A stretch of DNA of 47,861 nucleotides from Anaerolineales bacterium (GTDB taxonomy: Bacteria > Chloroflexota > Anaerolineae > Anaerolineales > Villigracilaceae). The notes under the pieces are model-generated. The model saw only the letters and a list, made by a program, of their open reading frames with translations. It made no database searches and was not told where the DNA came from. Below, piece after piece: positions 7,839 through 15,261 of the stretch. The stretch is from assembly GCA_016927315.1 (NCBI GenBank), contig JAFGMV010000037.1, positions 1 through 47,861 of the forward strand, given 5' to 3'. A program made the translations under genes and the position numbers. Positions within the stretch are counted from its first letter, which is position 1, and every line of letters begins with the position of its first letter.

Positions 7839-9437
7839 ATGCCGGTTTCAACTCCTTTCCAATCAGATTTAATCGGCCAACGGATCTTGCTGGCGTTTCG
7901 AGGCGTAGACAGCGTTCCACCCGAGATGCTGCGCTCACTGCGCCAGTATAAGCCGGCCGGGGTGACGCTCTTTCGGCCATTCAATTTCAAAGAGGTGGAC
8001 CAGGTTCGTAGTCTGACTGCCGAACTGCAGGTCCGGGCCAAAGAATTGGGGCTGCCGCTGTTATTGATCGCTGCCGACCAGGAGGGCGGCCAGTTGATGG
8101 CCATCGGAGGGAGAATGACCCTCCTGCCGGGGAACATGGCCCTGGGGGCCACCCGGTCTGCCGGCCTGGCTCATAAAGCCGGCCTGGTGCTTGGACGGGA
8201 GCTGGCGGCCGTAGGGATCAATGTGGCTTACGCCCCGGTTTGCGATGTCAATATCAATCCCCAAAACCCCGTCATCGGTATCCGCTCCTTTGGCGAAAAC
8301 CCTTCCCTGGTAGGCGAACTGGCGGCTGCCATGTTAGAAGGTATCCAATCCTGCGGTGTGGCCGCAGCCGCCAAACACTTTCCAGGACACGGTGATACCA
8401 GCGGAGATTCCCACCATGGAATCCCGGTGCTCACGCAGGACCTGGAGCGGATGCGCCGGGTGGAGTTTTCACCTTTTAAGGATGCCATCCGGTCAGGGGT
8501 CAGGCTGGTCATGGTTGGACATGTGGCCCTGCCGGTTCTGGATTCGCGCCAGGATGTTCCGGCCACGCTTTCTGCCCGGGTGCAGAAGCAGCTGCTGCGC
8601 GGCGAATTAGGCTACCGGGGCGTGACCGTAACCGATGCCATGGATATGCTGGCTATCAACCAGGGGGAAGCCTGGGAAGATGAGATCATCCGGGCGGCGG
8701 TCGCTGGGAATGACCTGCTGCTGATCACGGAGGATTATGAGAAACATTGGCGGGCATACCAGGCTCTTTCCCGGGCCCTTCAGGCGGGGGACCTGACCGG
8801 TGAAGAGATGCAAGACTCCGTCCAGCGTGTGCTGGACTTGAAGAACTGGTTGGGTGGGCAGCCGCAGCCTGGGCTGGAAGTAGTGGGCTGCAGCGAGCAT
8901 ACCAACATCGCGGCAGAGATTGCGGAGCGATCGGTTACATTGATCCGGGACCTGGATGGGGTGCTGCCGCTGCGCCTGGACCCCGGGCAGCGTACAGCCG
9001 TGGTGATGATGCGTCCGGCTGACCTGACTCCGGCCGACACTTCTTCGTATGTGAATCCCGGTCTGGCGCAGGCACTGCGTGCTTACCATCCGGATGTGGA
9101 TGAATACCTGGTTTCCCAGGCCCCCAGCGCGGAGGACATCAGCCAGCTTTGTGAGTCGCTGACCGCGTACCGGTTGGTCGTGATCGGTACGCTGAATGCC
9201 TATGTCCAACCGGGGCAGGCTCAACTGGTCTCGGCACTGGCCGGGAAGAACATCCCCCTCATTGCGGCCGCCCTGCGGCTGCCGTACGACCTGGCCGCAT
9301 TCCCGCAAGTCAGGACTTATTTGTGCACCTACAGTATTCTCCAGCCATCGCTGGATGCCCTGGCGAAGGCCATGTTTGGAAAAATTCCCTGGCAGGGACA
9401 ACTGCCGGTTTCCATACCCGGGATGTATGACCTTTAG
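7839..9437 (+). CDS. GH3 beta-N-acetylhexosaminidase (NagZ-like)
   Basis: A 532-residue glycoside hydrolase family 3 enzyme. It shows the NagZ landmarks DQEGGQLM, SFGENP, KHFPGHGDTSGDSHHGIPVL (the loop carrying the acid/base Asp-His dyad of bacterial GH3 hexosaminidases) and VTDAMDM with the nucleophile Asp. A second alpha/beta domain of about 190 residues follows the barrel, as in two-domain GH3 NagZ proteins. There is no signal peptide, so it acts on imported substrate, releasing GlcNAc from chito-oligosaccharides or muropeptide-derived disaccharides. Start ATG 7839 lies close behind the permease stop and has only a weak ribosome-binding site, so coupling is likely. Which of the two substrates is native is unresolved. 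Confidence 0.88.
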   Translation: MPVSTPFQSDLIGQRILLAFRGVDSVPPEMLRSLRQYKPAGVTLFRPFNFKEVDQVRSLTAELQVRAKELGLPLLLIAADQEGGQLMAIGGRMTLLPGNMALGATRSAGLAHKAGLVLGRELAAVGINVAYAPVCDVNINPQNPVIGIRSFGENPSLVGELAAAMLEGIQSCGVAAAAKHFPGHGDTSGDSHHGIPVLTQDLERMRRVEFSPFKDAIRSGVRLVMVGHVALPVLDSRQDVPATLSARVQKQLLRGELGYRGVTVTDAMDMLAINQGEAWEDEIIRAAVAGNDLLLITEDYEKHWRAYQALSRALQAGDLTGEEMQDSVQRVLDLKNWLGGQPQPGLEVVGCSEHTNIAAEIAERSVTLIRDLDGVLPLRLDPGQRTAVVMMRPADLTPADTSSYVNPGLAQALRAYHPDVDEYLVSQAPSAEDISQLCESLTAYRLVVIGTLNAYVQPGQAQLVSALAGKNIPLIAAALRLPYDLAAFPQVRTYLCTYSILQPSLDALAKAMFGKIPWQGQLPVSIPGMYDL

Positions 9438-9514
9438 TTCTTGGGGGTTTTCGCTGTGAATACCAGGGTATGGAAAAATATTGTATGATGGTATTACGCA
9501 TCCAGAGGATAACC

Positions 9515-10552
9515 ATGAGCCTGCATTCTGAGATATTCGAACAACCTGCCCGCCTGGAGGCGCTGCTTGGGTCGCAGCGCACAACCGTGGAAGAAATTGC
9601 CCGTGCTATCCGGGCCCGGGGGGTGGCCTTTGCTTTCCTGGCTGCCCGGGGCACCTCCGACAACGCCGGGCGTTATGCCAATTACCTGTGGGGTTCGTTC
9701 AACCGGCTGCCAATGGCCCTGGCAACGCCTTCTCTGTTCACTTACTACCAACAGCCACCCCTGCTCAAGGATGCCCTGGTGGTGGGTATTTCGCAGTCCG
9801 GGATGTCACCCGATATCTTGGCTGTACTGGAAGAAGGCCGGCATCAGGGCTGCCTGACCCTGGCGATCACCAACGCACCCGGGTCACCCCTGGCCAAATG
9901 CGCCGATTATGTACTGGACATTCAGGCTGGTCCGGAAATGGCGGTTGCGGCTACCAAGACCTATACCGCCGAACTGCTGGCCATTGCCATGCTTTCGGCG
10001 GCCTTGTCCGGCTCGGAACAGGCCTGGCGTGACCTGCAGCTGCTCCCACAGTGGATCGAGCGGGTATTTTCCCTGGATGAGTCGCTGGCGTTATCGGCGC
10101 AGCGCTACCGCTACATGAGCCAGTGTGTTGTGCTTGGCCGCGGCTATAATTACGCCACGGCCTTCGAATGGGCGCTTAAACTCAAGGAACTGACCTATGT
10201 TGAAGCAGAGCCCTACTCTTCGGCCGATTTCCAGCATGGACCAATTGCCATGGTCGCCAGTGGTTTCCCGGTCTTCGCGGTCGCGCCACAGGGCAGGGTC
10301 TTTCACTCGATGCTGGAAGTACTGAGACGCTTACGCGATGATTTGAGCGCCGACCTGCTGGTGATCTCGAATGAGGATACCGCCCTGGAATTGGCCCATG
10401 TACCGGTCCGTCTCCCGGCAGAGATCCCAGAGTGGCTGACGCCCATTATCGGCATCGTCCCGGCCCAGCTGCTGGCCTACCACCTGACCCAGGCCAAAGG
10501 TTACGATACCGAGAAACCGCGCAGCATCCGCAAGGTAACTGAAACCCAATAG
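9515..10552 (+). CDS. SIS-domain protein, GlmS-isomerase-like (probable glucosamine-6-phosphate deaminase)
   Basis: A 345-residue protein with two SIS domains: the first with RGTSDNAGRYANYL and ISQSGMSPDI, the second with LGRGYNYATAFEWALKLKE and EPYSSADFQHGP. It matches the isomerase half of glutamine-fructose-6-phosphate transaminase but lacks the N-terminal glutaminase domain with its catalytic Cys. Stand-alone versions (archaeal GlmD, AgaS-type) deaminate or isomerise amino-sugar phosphates. As last gene of this operon it most likely converts GlcN-6-P to Fru-6-P plus ammonia, the role usually filled by NagB. ATG 9515 has AGAGGA upstream; the in-frame ATG at 9470 is rejected for lack of a site. 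Confidence 0.85.
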   Translation: MSLHSEIFEQPARLEALLGSQRTTVEEIARAIRARGVAFAFLAARGTSDNAGRYANYLWGSFNRLPMALATPSLFTYYQQPPLLKDALVVGISQSGMSPDILAVLEEGRHQGCLTLAITNAPGSPLAKCADYVLDIQAGPEMAVAATKTYTAELLAIAMLSAALSGSEQAWRDLQLLPQWIERVFSLDESLALSAQRYRYMSQCVVLGRGYNYATAFEWALKLKELTYVEAEPYSSADFQHGPIAMVASGFPVFAVAPQGRVFHSMLEVLRRLRDDLSADLLVISNEDTALELAHVPVRLPAEIPEWLTPIIGIVPAQLLAYHLTQAKGYDTEKPRSIRKVTETQ

Positions 10553-10780
10553 GGTGGTGTTGAAAAGGAGCAGCGCACTAGCAGGATACGTTTGATATTT
10601 CAGTGACAAATGCTATGTTCCTGGCCTATGATCTTTATTAAAGTAAACTGTCCGGTTGCCAGAAGTAGAACTTTGTTAATGGTGAATCATGAAAATACGA
10701 TACCTGTTCTTGTTCTTTATTTTGTCTTGCCTGTTCTTTCTCAATTTACGGAAATCAAGGTACCTGCAGTCTGACATGCC
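10553..10780. other. Gap after the amino-sugar operon
   Basis: No gene supported. A 41-codon frame starting at 10689 with a hydrophobic N-terminus overlaps the tail of the transposase remnant and lacks a good ribosome-binding site, so it is not called. I saw no convincing terminator directly after the SIS gene. Confidence 0.4.
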
Positions 10781-11234
10781 TCAGTTTTTATACCCAACCG
10801 GAATGAGAGTTTGAGCAGGTTGGATGGTGAACTCAGCCGCGAAAGCTGCCAGAGTTTGATAGGCCAACGAACTGTGTGGCCGTTTGGCTATTATAGTGCA
10901 ATTGCCAGGCCTCAATAACTACCTGGGCTTCCAGGAGAGGCTGAAACCACTCATGTTGCAGGCACTCGTCGCGGAACTTGTCATGAAAACTTTCGATGAA
11001 CCCATTCTTCCAGGGTTGTCCCGGAGGAATGAAGACAGGGCCAACATTGTTTTGTACGAGCCAGGCTTGCACAGATTGTGCGGTGAATTCGCTGCCATTG
11101 TCTGAGCGCAAGAAAGCCGGGGCGGGTCGATTATTCAGGATTTTGATTAGCAAAGCAATCACATCTTGGGCTATAGTGCGAAGCTGCTTAGCCTGTTTAC
11201 AGGCTTTGTTATTCCAGCCGGGGATTTAAGTGAC
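10781..11234 (-). pseudogene. IS3-type transposase (integrase core) remnant, frameshifted
   Basis: On the minus strand a truncated rve/DDE integrase core reads SDNGSEFTAQSVQAWL, then PGQPWKNGFIESFHDKFRDEC with the third catalytic Glu, up to HYN. There a +1 shift near 10898 is needed to continue as KRPHSSLAYQTLAAFAAEF to a TGA at 10781-10783. The N-terminal part with the first catalytic Asp and any helix-turn-helix orfA is missing; upstream codons run into a stop near 11234. This is a dead fragment of an IS3-family element. It lies between the amino-sugar operon and rlmI, next to palindromic repeats, which marks this gap as an insertion-tolerant spot. Confidence 0.85.
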
Positions 11235-11263
11235 CGGTGATCGATTGCTTGAGTATAACTGGT

Positions 11264-11310
11264 GATGATGAGATTGCTTTACGCCCCTCCGGGGTTCGCA
11301 ATGACATATT
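11264..11310. repeat. REP-like palindromic element
   Basis: ATTGC (11273-11277) and CCCC (11284-11287) pair with GGGG (11291-11294) and GCAAT (11298-11302). The unit reads GATTGCTT...CGCAATGAC, a layout seen in dispersed intergenic repeats of many bacterial genomes. Copies elsewhere in this genome cannot be checked here. Confidence 0.55.
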
Positions 11311-11334
11311 TTATTAGGGCAATTTGACATTGAT

Positions 11335-11428
11335 CAACCAACCTGGGGCTTAGGAGTACGTCCCGAAGTTTTGAGTTATAGTGAATTTGATTTGGCAGGA
11401 AATCTTCGGGACGTTCCAACTTGGTTGG
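11335..11428. repeat. Inverted repeat, 11-bp arms 35 bp apart
   Basis: ACGTCCCGAAG at 11358-11368 is repeated inverted as CTTCGGGACGT at 11404-11414. A weaker outer pair (CAACCAA near 11335 and TTGGTTG near 11421) extends it. It lies just upstream of the rlmI promoter. It may be a small non-autonomous mobile element or the remains of one; no transposase is present. Confidence 0.5.
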
Positions 11429-11447
11429 GAACATTCACGCTGCACGG

Positions 11448-11456
11448 TGATATACT
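11448..11456 (+). promoter_or_regulatory. Extended -10 promoter giving a likely leaderless rlmI mRNA
   Basis: TGA followed by TATACT (11451-11456) is an extended -10 element. Its expected start point, about 7 nt downstream, coincides with the A of the rlmI ATG at 11463. No ribosome-binding site precedes that ATG, which fits a leaderless transcript. No clear -35 element is seen. Confidence 0.5.
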
Positions 11457-11462
11457 TCCCCC

Positions 11463-12656
11463 ATGCCTGAATTGATCTTGAAACCCGGTCGAGAAAAATC
11501 ACTCCTGCGCCGCCACCCGTGGATCTTTTCCGGGGCGGTTGGGCGCGTTGGGGGCGACCCGGCGATGGGGGAAACCGTGGAGGTACTGACTTCGAAGGGA
11601 GACCTCATTGCCCGGGCGGCGTACAGTCCGAACTCGCAGATCCGGGCCCGGGTCTGGACCTTCGACCCGCACCAGGCTGTGGACGCAGCCTTCCTGCGCG
11701 TCCGTATCAACCAGGCGGTGGAGGCTCGCAGCCGCCTGGGAGCGGACCCCGAAACAGAGGCTTACCGACTGGTCCATGCCGAATCGGACGGGCTGCCGGG
11801 GCTGGTGGTCGACCGTTATGGGGATGTGCTGGTGCTGCAGTCGCTGACGGCCGGGATCGAACACTGGAAAGAGACCCTGGCAGGTTTGCTGCTCGAAGCC
11901 ACTGGTTTGGAGACGGTCTTCGAGCGTTCCGATGCGGAGGTGCGCGGGCTGGAGGGGCTGCCCGAAGTGGTCGGTCCCCTGCGCGGGGCGAAACCGGCCT
12001 TCCCGATCCGCTTCCGTGAACACGGCCTGACCTTCACTGCCGATCTGGAAAGCGGTCACAAGACCGGCTTTTACCTCGACCAGCGGGACAACCGCCTCAA
12101 GGTGCGGGCGCTGGCCGACGGCTGGGATGTATTGGACTGTTTCTGTTATACGGGCGGCTTCAGCCTGAATGCCCTGGCGGGCGGCGCCCGGTCTGTCGTG
12201 GGAGTCGATGCGTCCGGGGAAGCGCTGGCCCTGGCCCGGGAGAACCTGGTGGCTAACCAGATGGACCCTGACCGCAGCGAATGGCTGGAGGGGGATGTCT
12301 TCCAGCAGCTGCGCAGCTTTAGGGACGGGCGGCGCGACTTCGACCTGATTGTTCTCGATCCCCCCAAGTTTGCCCCGACGGCTGCCCAGGCCAGGAAGGC
12401 CGCCCGCGGCTATAAGGACATTAACCTGCTGGCTTTCAAGCTGCTCCGGCCTGGCGGGATCCTGGTGACCTTCTCGTGTTCGGGGGGAGTGAGTGCCGAG
12501 CTGTTCCAGAAGATCGTAGCCGGGGCAGCCCTGGATGCCGGCGTGGAAGCCAAAATTATCGATCACCTGGCCCAGGGTGGCGACCACCCGGTGGCGCTCC
12601 ACTTCCCGGAGGGGGCTTACCTGAAGGGCCTGGTCTGCCTGAAAAGCAGCGCCTGA
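11463..12656 (+). CDS. rlmI: 23S rRNA (cytosine) methyltransferase, RlmI type
   Basis: A 397-residue class I SAM-dependent methyltransferase with an N-terminal PUA domain (about residues 1-75, beginning LILKPGREKSLLRRHPWIFSG), the SAM-binding loop DCFCYTGGFSLNALAGGA, and catalytic motif LDPPKFAP followed by the SCSGGVS segment near residue 340. This is the RlmI/YccW architecture, which makes m5C in 23S rRNA (position 1962 in E. coli). ATG 11463 fits the family N-terminus; no Shine-Dalgarno is visible and the promoter sits immediately upstream. Local GC is higher than in the neighbouring genes. A long antisense frame across it is a shadow. Confidence 0.88.
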   Translation: MPELILKPGREKSLLRRHPWIFSGAVGRVGGDPAMGETVEVLTSKGDLIARAAYSPNSQIRARVWTFDPHQAVDAAFLRVRINQAVEARSRLGADPETEAYRLVHAESDGLPGLVVDRYGDVLVLQSLTAGIEHWKETLAGLLLEATGLETVFERSDAEVRGLEGLPEVVGPLRGAKPAFPIRFREHGLTFTADLESGHKTGFYLDQRDNRLKVRALADGWDVLDCFCYTGGFSLNALAGGARSVVGVDASGEALALARENLVANQMDPDRSEWLEGDVFQQLRSFRDGRRDFDLIVLDPPKFAPTAAQARKAARGYKDINLLAFKLLRPGGILVTFSCSGGVSAELFQKIVAGAALDAGVEAKIIDHLAQGGDHPVALHFPEGAYLKGLVCLKSSA

Positions 12657-12807
12657 GCGCTGTCTGTGCTCCCGATCTTCCGGTATCCCGCAGCAGAACT
12701 GCACCGGGCAGGCGGGCGATGCGCCAGGGAACTGGTGGAGCGATAGGCCGTCTTGCGACCATCCCAGCCAGTGAGTTGGTCCGAGTCAGTCAGAAACCTG
12801 GTTCACC

Positions 12808-12840
12808 TCAGCCGCAGATATGGTCAAACCATATGGCTGA
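12808..12840 (+). terminator. Probable terminator hairpin after rlmI
   Basis: TCAGCC and ATATGGT (12818-12824) pair with ACCATAT (12828-12834) and GGCTGA across a CAA loop, with a four-base bulge GCAG on one arm. The run TGATGTTTTG follows. It lies 150 bp after rlmI, and I see no gene in 12657-12909. Confidence 0.5.
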
Positions 12841-12909
12841 TGTTTTGAAGTAGTGGTACTGGTCAGTTCGCAAACTCTGCCATACATCCCCTAAAAGCTT
12901 CATGTTTTT

Positions 12910-12981
12910 GTGAGACCGCAGGGCGTCATCGTCCCCTTGGCAGCCATGATTCTACGAGCCCGAAAGGCGTGGCAGTCTCAC
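12910..12981. repeat. 72-bp REP-like inverted-repeat element
   Basis: The ends GTGAGACCGC (12910-12919) and GCAGTCTCAC (12972-12981) are inverted repeats with one mismatch in ten. The interior contains GCCCGAAAGGCGTGGC. The element abuts the 3' end of the truncated VOC gene, so its arrival may be what cut that gene. Confidence 0.5.
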
Positions 12982-12997
12982 GATCACTGGTAAGGCA

Positions 12998-13213
12998 TCA
13001 TTTCCACCTGGAATTAAGCGCCAGGAAGGGCAGTCGGGCTTTGCGCAGGGTGAAGATGCCGCCGCAGTCCATCTTGGGCTCGTGCTGCATGGTGTAAAAG
13101 CCGACGCTCTCGTAGTAAGTCAGGTCCCGGCCGAAGACGGTGCGGAAGGATTCGATGGACTTCTCTGCATCCTGGGTGGCCAGTTCCCACCAGACGATCG
13201 GGTTTTCTAACAT
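12998..13213 (-). pseudogene. VOC/glyoxalase-family gene, truncated at the 3' end
   Basis: A 71-codon frame begins like VOC (glyoxalase-like) proteins: PIVWWELATQDAEKSIESF, then YYESVGFYTM and GGIFTLRKARLPFLALN. Family members usually run to about 115-130 residues, but here the frame ends right after the third strand with a foreign tail NSRWK. The REP-like element begins 17 bp downstream. It is probably a decayed gene of unknown substrate. The ATG at 13213 has AGAAGAG-like sequence before it. Confidence 0.7.
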
Positions 13214-13379
13214 CGGGCTTCTCTTCTAAGCAGGAATTGGACCAGCGGTATCGCTTACGAAACATCTTGAAAGGAGACTTTGTCAATCTTACAACAGAAG
13301 GGCTGGGGGAGCAAGCGTGAAGACCCTGCCCCTGTTTCTGAAATCGGTTTGGACACCTCACGGGTGTATCTCAAAGCCC

Positions 13380-13583
13380 TCAGACGCCGCCGCTGGGTGC
13401 ACAGGAGGAAGCACTTGAAGAATAGAAACCTGCCCCGGTGGATTTGGTCGCAAAGCTGGAAATCTTTTTATTGACCTCGGTGCTTTTACAGTACGGGCAG
13501 TGTACTTCTTCTGCCCGGCTGGAGATCACCAGTTCTTCAAAAGACTGGTGGCAGGCATTGCATTGATACTCATATAATGGCAT
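13380..13583 (-). CDS. FmdB-family zinc ribbon protein
   Basis: A 67-residue protein starting MPLYEYQCNACHQSFEELV with two knuckles, CNAC and CPYC, about 22 residues apart, and a Ser/Ala-rich tail. This matches the FmdB/CxxC-CxxC putative regulatory family: small cytoplasmic zinc-binding proteins of uncertain role, once linked to regulation of amide metabolism. AAGGAG lies 6 bp before ATG. It is separate from the uncharacterised gene upstream on the same strand, whose terminator lies between them. Confidence 0.88.
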   Translation of the reverse strand: MPLYEYQCNACHQSFEELVISSRAEEVHCPYCKSTEVNKKISSFATKSTGAGFYSSSASSCAPSGGV

Positions 13584-13624
13584 AGCTGACTCCTTTGATG
13601 ATATTTATATCACTTTGATGCATT

Positions 13625-13664
13625 AAAAAGAAAAAAGTGACATCCATTTTCAGGATGGTCACTT
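13625..13664 (-). terminator. Intrinsic terminator of the 320-residue hypothetical gene
   Basis: Read on the minus strand, AAGTGACCATCC pairs with GGATGTCACTT (one bulged base) around TGAAAAT and is followed by TTTTCTTTTT. It sits 67 bp past the stop codon of the gene at 13732 and separates it from fmdB. Confidence 0.8.
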
Positions 13665-13731
13665 CGGACAGTTTCGCTGCATGCTTGATTTCCAGTCCTT
13701 GGCCTACCCTACTCTTTCAAGCCGCAGTTGT

Positions 13732-14694
13732 TCATTGCTTGAACTTCTTGCAGCGTTCCAGCAGGTTTTCCAGTTCGGGCTGTTTGTCGGGATGGAAGAG
13801 CAGTTTTATCTGCTGGTCTTTCGGCAGGTTGACCGTTAGCTCCAGGAGTTCTTTGTCGTTGGGTTCCAGAGAAAGGGAGACGATCTTCTTCAGGGGGATG
13901 TAGGTCCAGATGCCACCATACGGCTGCTTTCTCTGCCAGATACGGCTGTCATCGTCCCGGATGATAATCAACTCAGCATTGGTCAGGAAACAGAGGTGGG
14001 CCGGGGATTTGATCAGATAGAGGGAGCGCCCAAACAGCTTCAGGATTTCGGTATGGATCCTGGGCTGCAGAACCATCTGGCTGACCGTGTCTCCCGCCCG
14101 CAGGCTGCGTTTGGCGAAGTTCATAAACTTGAAATTCGAGCTGACCAGACCGTTGAACTTGTTTTTTTCTTTTTCCAGGCGGCTGCGTCCCGATTTAGCG
14201 GGTGCGGGACGTGCTTGTGTGATAATGGGTGTCAGATAGACTTCTGTGACCGCATTGCATTTCAACGTGGTTGTTTGCAGCCCGTGCTGGCGGGTGTTTC
14301 CACAGATCGTCAGCCAGGTCTGCAGGAGCATTGCTCCGAATTCGATGTAATGGATATCTTTGGCAGGATAGCAGAGCGTCAGTACACCTTTCCCCGTTTC
14401 TTCAAGAATATAAATGTTTTTCCTGATGGAGCAGACCATCCGTCTGTTTTCTGGCTTCCAGTAGCCTTTGTAGGTGGGCATCAGGATCATATAGGGGAAA
14501 GGTTTTTTATCCCGGGCGGGTAAGGCGTCGAAGAATTCCATGAAGGGTTCAGGCAGATCTTCGCGGGTGAAAACCTTGGCGGCCCAGGTCATTACGGTTT
14601 GATCCCCTTCGGACAGCCAGCGCAGTTTTGGGCTCCCCTTCGTCAGGAAGCGGTTTTTAAAGGTTGAGAAAAGGTTATTACCGGCAGGATCCAT
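13732..14694 (-). CDS. Uncharacterised protein with two PH-like segments
   Basis: A 320-residue soluble protein with no signal peptide or membrane segment. I do not recognise the family. Two stretches look like bacterial PH-type beta domains: YMILMPTYKGYWKPENRRMV onward (about residues 70-150), and a C-terminal LCFLTNAELIIIRDDDSR through IPLKKIVSLSLEPND to the helix PELENLLERCKKF (about residues 235-318). A basic linker (SGRSRLEKEKNKF) lies between. ATG 14694 has AAGGAA 8 bp upstream and is preferred to the in-frame start at 14766. It is monocistronic, with its own terminator. PH-like pairs often bind lipids or proteins at membranes, but nothing here proves it. Confidence 0.6.
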   Translation of the reverse strand: MDPAGNNLFSTFKNRFLTKGSPKLRWLSEGDQTVMTWAAKVFTREDLPEPFMEFFDALPARDKKPFPYMILMPTYKGYWKPENRRMVCSIRKNIYILEETGKGVLTLCYPAKDIHYIEFGAMLLQTWLTICGNTRQHGLQTTTLKCNAVTEVYLTPIITQARPAPAKSGRSRLEKEKNKFNGLVSSNFKFMNFAKRSLRAGDTVSQMVLQPRIHTEILKLFGRSLYLIKSPAHLCFLTNAELIIIRDDDSRIWQRKQPYGGIWTYIPLKKIVSLSLEPNDKELLELTVNLPKDQQIKLLFHPDKQPELENLLERCKKFKQ

Positions 14695-14973
14695 CAGGTT
14701 CTTCCTTGTATTGGTGAGCAGAAAAGTCGAGACAAATCCGGAGGTGCTCCTGAAATCATCATACATGGAATATGGCTGCAGGGCAATTAAGCAGGACGCT
14801 GTTCTGGTTAATTTTTATTCGTATTCAATTGGGCTGAACGAGCCAGGTGAAAGCAGGTTAAGCTTTCATCTCCAAAAAGTTTGTTCTATTCATGTCGAAC
14901 ATCAACAGCCCGGATCTTGGGGGGCTGATGTTCCAGCAAATGAGTGATGGTTTGCCTGCTGCGGGGATTTAAA

Positions 14974-15007
14974 CAACTGCCTGGAAGGAACCTCCAGGCA
15001 GCTGTTG
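14974..15007 (-). terminator. Intrinsic terminator of the small membrane-protein pair
   Basis: CTGCCTGGA (14977-14985) pairs perfectly with TCCAGGCAG (14993-15001), extended by CAA/TTG with a small bulge. On the minus strand TTGTTTAAAT follows. It lies 28 bp after the stop of the gene at 15035. The 280 bp between here and the next gene hold nothing I recognise. Confidence 0.7.
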
Positions 15008-15034
15008 CGGTAGCTAGAAGATTGAGCGGCGTAC

Positions 15035-15247
15035 TCAATCCTCTCCCAGGTTCATGAGGGAGCGCAGCATGCCAACGACCAGCATACCCATTTTCAAACC
15101 CTGACCAGTGCTGATTTTCAGGTCTGTACCCTCTTGCTCAGCCCTGCGGGTCAACAGGAAGGCTGCACCCAGACCAGTCAGGGCGCCGATCAGGGCGCCA
15201 GCGACCAGGGTTCTGGTTTTCCAGGTATTGTTGATTTCTTTTTCCAT
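15035..15247 (-). CDS. Small single-helix membrane protein (YtxH-like)
   Basis: About 70 residues: a polar N-terminus, one glycine/alanine-rich membrane helix (TLVAGALIGALTGLGAAFLL), then the charged turn TRRAEQE and a second weakly hydrophobic stretch. The glycine-rich helix followed by basic residues is typical of YtxH/DUF-type small envelope proteins of unknown function. It starts 14 bp after the stop of the 137-residue membrane protein, so the two are cotranscribed. The internal ATG at 15247 is closer to a ribosome-binding site than 15253. Confidence 0.65.
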   Translation of the reverse strand: MEKEINNTWKTRTLVAGALIGALTGLGAAFLLTRRAEQEGTDLKISTGQGLKMGMLVVGMLRSLMNLGED

Positions 15248-15261
15248 TTCCACAGTCCTTG

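Noticed and set aside
8607..9584. Antisense open frame opposite the GH3 gene
   Set aside because: Shadow frame; the plus strand carries an intact GH3 enzyme with its active-site motifs.
10689..10814. 41-codon frame with a hydrophobic N-terminus
   Set aside because: It overlaps the antisense tail of the IS3 remnant, lacks a good ribosome-binding site and has no known family.
11499..12704. Long antisense open frame (401 codons) opposite rlmI
   Set aside because: It is a shadow of the GC-rich rlmI gene, whose methyltransferase motifs are clear on the plus strand; the antisense product resembles nothing.
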